A stretch of 64,000 nucleotides of DNA, taken from the NCBI GenBank assembly GCA_907163225.1, contig OU015322.1:434001-498000 (forward strand), in the 5' to 3' direction. A program made the translations under genes and the position numbers. Below are positions 61,398-64,000 of the stretch, one piece after another; position 1 is the first letter of the stretch; every line of letters starts with the position of its first letter. This stretch comes from an uncultured Rhodocyclaceae bacterium. GTDB lineage: Bacteria > Pseudomonadota > Gammaproteobacteria > Burkholderiales > Rhodocyclaceae. The notes beneath the pieces were generated by a model. The model ran no database searches. It had not been told where the DNA came from and saw only the letters and a list, made by a program, of their open reading frames with translations.

Positions 61398-63188
61398 TCA
61401 GTTATCAACGCGCAGGACGGCAAGAAATGCCTCTTGTGGAATTTCTACACTACCGACTTGCTTCATCCGTTTTTTGCCGGCCTTTTGCTTTTCAAGCAAT
61501 TTTTTCTTGCGGGAAATGTCGCCGCCGTAGCACTTTGCAAGCACATCCTTGCGCATAGCCTTGACGTTCTCGCGTGAAATAATATGTGAGCCAATGGCCG
61601 CCTGAATGGCCACATCGTACATCTGACGCGGAATCAGCTCGCGCATCTTGCTGGCCAACTCTCGACCGCGGTATTGAGCATTCGCGCGGTGAACAATCAG
61701 TGAAAGCGCATCAACTTTTTCGCTGTTGATCAGGATATCCAGTTTAACCACATCGGCAGCACGGTATTCCTTGAAATCATAGTCAAGCGAGGCATAGCCT
61801 TTTGAACAGGATTTCAACTTGTCGAAAAAATCCATCACTACTTCCGCCATCGGCATTTCATATACCAGCTTTACCTGGCGGCCGTGGTAGTGCATATCAA
61901 CCTGATTGCCGCGCTTCTGGTTGCATAGCGTGATGACATTGCCCAGGTAATCCTGCGGCACGAAGATGGTGGCCGTAATGATCGGCTCGCGCACCTCTTC
62001 AGTTTTAGTGATATCCGGCAGTTTGGCCGGGTTTTCGACCTCGACGATCGAACCATCGCGCATGACGACCTGATAGACCACCGTCGGTGCCGTGGTGATC
62101 AAATCCTGATCGAATTCACGCTCCAGTCGCTCCTGGACGATTTCCATGTGCAGCAAGCCTAAGAAGCCACATCGGAAGCCGAAGCCAAGTGCCTGTGAAA
62201 CCTCAGGCTCGTATTGCAGCGAGGCGTCGTTGAGTTTGAGCTTTTCCAACGATTCACGCAGCGAATCATACTGATTGGACTCAACCGGGTACAAACCTGC
62301 AAATACCTGTGGCTTGATTTCCTTGAAGCCAGGCAAAGCTTCAGTCGCTTTGCGGTCTACCGTGGTAATCGTGTCGCCTACTTTGGCAGCTTTCAACTCT
62401 TTGATGCCGGAAATGACGAAGCCGACCTCGCCAGCCCGAAGCGCCTCACGCGATTCGGACTTGGGGGCAAAAACGCCAACCTGTTCACACAGTTGCTGAG
62501 CACCGGTCGCCATGAATAGCAACTTATCCTTGGGCTTCATGACGCCATCGACGACACGCACCAGCATCACAACACCAACGTAATTGTCGAACCAGGAGTC
62601 GATAATCAAGGCCTTGAGTGGAGCGTTTGAGTCTCCCTTGGGCGCGGGAATGCGAGCGACAACCGCTTCAAGAATGTCCTGGACTCCAAGCCCGGTCTTT
62701 GCTGACGCAAGGACGGCTTCGGTTGCGTCAATCCCAATTACATCTTCGATTTCCTGACGGGCATTTTCCGGGTCAGCCGATGGCAGGTCGATCTTATTCA
62801 AGACCGGCACCACTTCGACATCCAGCTCCAGGGCGGTGTAACAGTTGGCCACTGTCTGCGCCTCAACTCCTTGAGAAGCGTCAACAACCAGCAAAGCGCC
62901 CTCGCAGGCAGATAGCGAGCGTGATACTTCATAAGAGAAGTCGACATGCCCCGGTGTGTCGATCAGGTTCAGGTTGTAAACCTTGCCATCACGCGCCTTG
63001 TAACTAAGGGCTGCCGTTTGCGCCTTGATGGTAATGCCGCGCTCTCGTTCGATATCCATCGAATCGAGGACCTGCGCTTCCATCTCTCGGTCAGAAAGGC
63101 CGCCACAGAGATGAATGATGCGATCAGCCAGCGTCGATTTGCCGTGGTCGATATGCGCAATAATCGAGAAATTTCTAATATGATCCAT
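61398..63188 (-). CDS. lepA: Elongation factor 4 (LepA)
   Basis: The product has 596 residues. The GTPase motifs are seen in [28 protein letters not shown] and NKIDLPS, followed by EF-G-like domains and the LepA-specific C-terminal domain ([20 protein letters not shown]). It acts on ribosomes under stress or in initiation. It is the first gene of the lepA-lepB cluster. A strong terminator upstream separates it from grx. Confidence 0.97.
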   Translation of the reverse strand: MDHIRNFSIIAHIDHGKSTLADRIIHLCGGLSDREMEAQVLDSMDIERERGITIKAQTAALSYKARDGKVYNLNLIDTPGHVDFSYEVSRSLSACEGALLVVDASQGVEAQTVANCYTALELDVEVVPVLNKIDLPSADPENARQEIEDVIGIDATEAVLASAKTGLGVQDILEAVVARIPAPKGDSNAPLKALIIDSWFDNYVGVVMLVRVVDGVMKPKDKLLFMATGAQQLCEQVGVFAPKSESREALRAGEVGFVISGIKELKAAKVGDTITTVDRKATEALPGFKEIKPQVFAGLYPVESNQYDSLRESLEKLKLNDASLQYEPEVSQALGFGFRCGFLGLLHMEIVQERLEREFDQDLITTAPTVVYQVVMRDGSIVEVENPAKLPDITKTEEVREPIITATIFVPQDYLGNVITLCNQKRGNQVDMHYHGRQVKLVYEMPMAEVVMDFFDKLKSCSKGYASLDYDFKEYRAADVVKLDILINSEKVDALSLIVHRANAQYRGRELASKMRELIPRQMYDVAIQAAIGSHIISRENVKAMRKDVLAKCYGGDISRKKKLLEKQKAGKKRMKQVGSVEIPQEAFLAVLRVDN

Positions 63189-63198
63189 TGGTGCCAGT

Positions 63199-63224
63199 AA
63201 AAAAGGGCGCTGTCCGGCGCCCTT
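63199..63224 (-). terminator. Terminator between the mucD-grx unit and lepA
   Basis: On the minus strand GGGCGC-CGGACA-GCGCCC is followed by six T, just before the lepA start. It ends the upstream mucD-grx transcript, so lepA should have its own promoter or rely on read-through. Confidence 0.85.
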
Positions 63225-63247
63225 CCCTTTTCAGAAGACCCTGAATT

Positions 63248-63496
63248 TTAGCGGATTCCCGCTAAATATTCACGGGTTTTGGCTTCATCCAGAAAGTAAT
63301 GGCAAAGCTCAATCTCACCATGGAGCAACACCGGAACCAACTCGTCGTACTTTGCTTCGAGGGCAGGGTCGGCATCAACGTCAAGTACGATGATTGAAGC
63401 GCCGAACTCGTCAGCAAGCGGCTTCAGCGCCAATTCCATGTCGTGGCATAGATGGCAGTAGCCACGGCTCATGACGGTCAATTCAATTGGCCCCAT
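63248..63496 (-). CDS. Glutaredoxin-like (DUF836) protein
   Basis: The product has 82 residues with a thioredoxin-type fold. The active site is YCHLCHDM, a CxxC. It belongs to the short glutaredoxin group found before lepA and after mucD in betaproteobacteria. It overlaps the protease gene by 14 bases. Confidence 0.9.
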   Translation of the reverse strand: MGPIELTVMSRGYCHLCHDMELALKPLADEFGASIIVLDVDADPALEAKYDELVPVLLHGEIELCHYFLDEAKTREYLAGIR

Positions 63497-64000
63497 TCAA
63501 ACCCTTGATGGTAATGAAGGTCTGCATCTCACCACGTCGGATCAGCAGGGTGACATTGCTTCCTTTCTCAAACTGAGCAAGAAGCTTGTTGAACTGATCA
63601 GTTGACTTGACCTCAGTTGTCGCGCCCTTGCTGATGACGGAAATAATGATGTCGCCGGGACGCAAATCTGAGCGTGCACCGATGCCGCGGACATCTTCAA
63701 TCAGCAAGCCAGAATTCATTTTTAGTTCGCGTTTTTGGTCTGCACTCAATTCGCTGACCACCAAACCTAGGCGATTGGTAGCCTGCTCCGCAGGCTTGGC
63801 ACTACGCTGTGGTTTCGTGCTGGCGAGTTTGTCGTCAGGAATTTCACCTACGATCACGCCAACTTCGCGGGTAGCCCCCTTGCGCCAAACCTGAACAGTG
63901 GAACGCGAACCTGGTTTGGTAATGCCCACCATACGAGGCAGGTCAGCCGAACTATTGATGGGTTTGCCATCAAACTTCAGGATGACGTCACCTGCCTCGA
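63483..64000 (-). CDS. DegP/MucD-type periplasmic serine protease, C-terminal part (5' end outside window)
   Basis: The frame is open at the right edge of the window. The visible 171 codons cover the end of the first PDZ domain (AGDVILKFDGKPINSSADLP) and the second PDZ domain (SGLLIEDVRGIGARSDLRPG). The catalytic His-Asp-Ser part lies outside. Such proteases degrade misfolded periplasmic proteins and are normally in the rpoE-mucD cluster, which fits the gene order here. Confidence 0.9.
   Translation of the reverse strand, partial: EAGDVILKFDGKPINSSADLPRMVGITKPGSRSTVQVWRKGATREVGVIVGEIPDDKLASTKPQRSAKPAEQATNRLGLVVSELSADQKRELKMNSGLLIEDVRGIGARSDLRPGDIIISVISKGATTEVKSTDQFNKLLAQFEKGSNVTLLIRRGEMQTFITIKGLNGAN

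Overview
The window looks like the chromosome of a betaproteobacterium, most likely of the Rhodocyclales (Dechloromonas/Azonexus type). The evidence is the gene order mucD-grx // lepA-lepB-DUF4845-rnc-era-recO-pdxJ-acpS-nagZ, the earP-efp pair (arginine-rhamnosylated EF-P), and the high GC content. No database search was possible, so the lineage is an inference.

Layout. (1) 1-6813 is core chromosome: typA (5' end outside the window), a PAS-GGDEF-EAL protein, moaA, tRNA-Asn and an AsmA-like membrane protein. (2) A complete dif site (XerC/XerD target) lies at 6870-6897, and a second copy with only the XerC arm and central region lies at 50327-50354. These bracket a small prophage-like element that entered at dif. 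(3) A 35.4 kb Tn3-family transposon (9300-44735) has cut this element in two. It has 33-bp terminal inverted repeats with one mismatch and a 5-bp target duplication TACAC. Removing the transposon leaves an element of about 8.0 kb and restores, in frame, one 340-residue phage protein. (4) 50498-64000 is core chromosome again: four tRNAs, pgsA, uvrC, a family 5-like uracil-DNA glycosylase, earP, efp, and the long minus-strand nagZ-to-lepA cluster, ending in a partial DegP/MucD-type protease.

The element (6881-50343 without the transposon) has on the minus strand: two small early ORFs, a 606-residue HUH rolling-circle initiator, a 177-residue and a 68-residue membrane protein, a strong terminator, a 53-residue membrane protein, a collagen-like fibre, a 138-residue protein, the interrupted 340-residue protein, a 271-residue protein and a 99-residue membrane protein. 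A helix-turn-helix gene runs the other way. I see no integrase, no Zot/pI-type ATPase, no packaging ATPase and no tail genes. It therefore fits neither an ordinary inovirus nor a tailed phage, and it may be an undescribed small, tailless, dif-integrating phage. Its attP site lies inside the helix-turn-helix gene. In the excised circle the gene encodes 209 residues. In the integrated state it is split into a 92-residue product, closed by a chromosomal stop codon, and a promoterless 127-codon remainder at the far end.

The transposon carries a metal-resistance load. This comprises czcE, copK, an HD-GYP protein coupled to a His-rich FlgB-like protein, cadR-ynfA with a divergent but broken cadA (its catalytic core replaced by about 0.85 kb of unrelated T-rich DNA), lspA, a lone DsbD N-terminal domain, a czcI-czcCBA-type RND system, a cusCBA(F) RND system, two DUF411 proteins, two cytochromes c, the multicopper oxidase copA, and a cusRS-type two-component system. 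Similar GATTACATTT-type boxes lie in front of three transcription units and suggest a shared copper/silver response. Transposition functions sit at the ends: a KfrA/TnpT-like protein on the left, and a tyrosine recombinase and Tn3-family transposase on the right.
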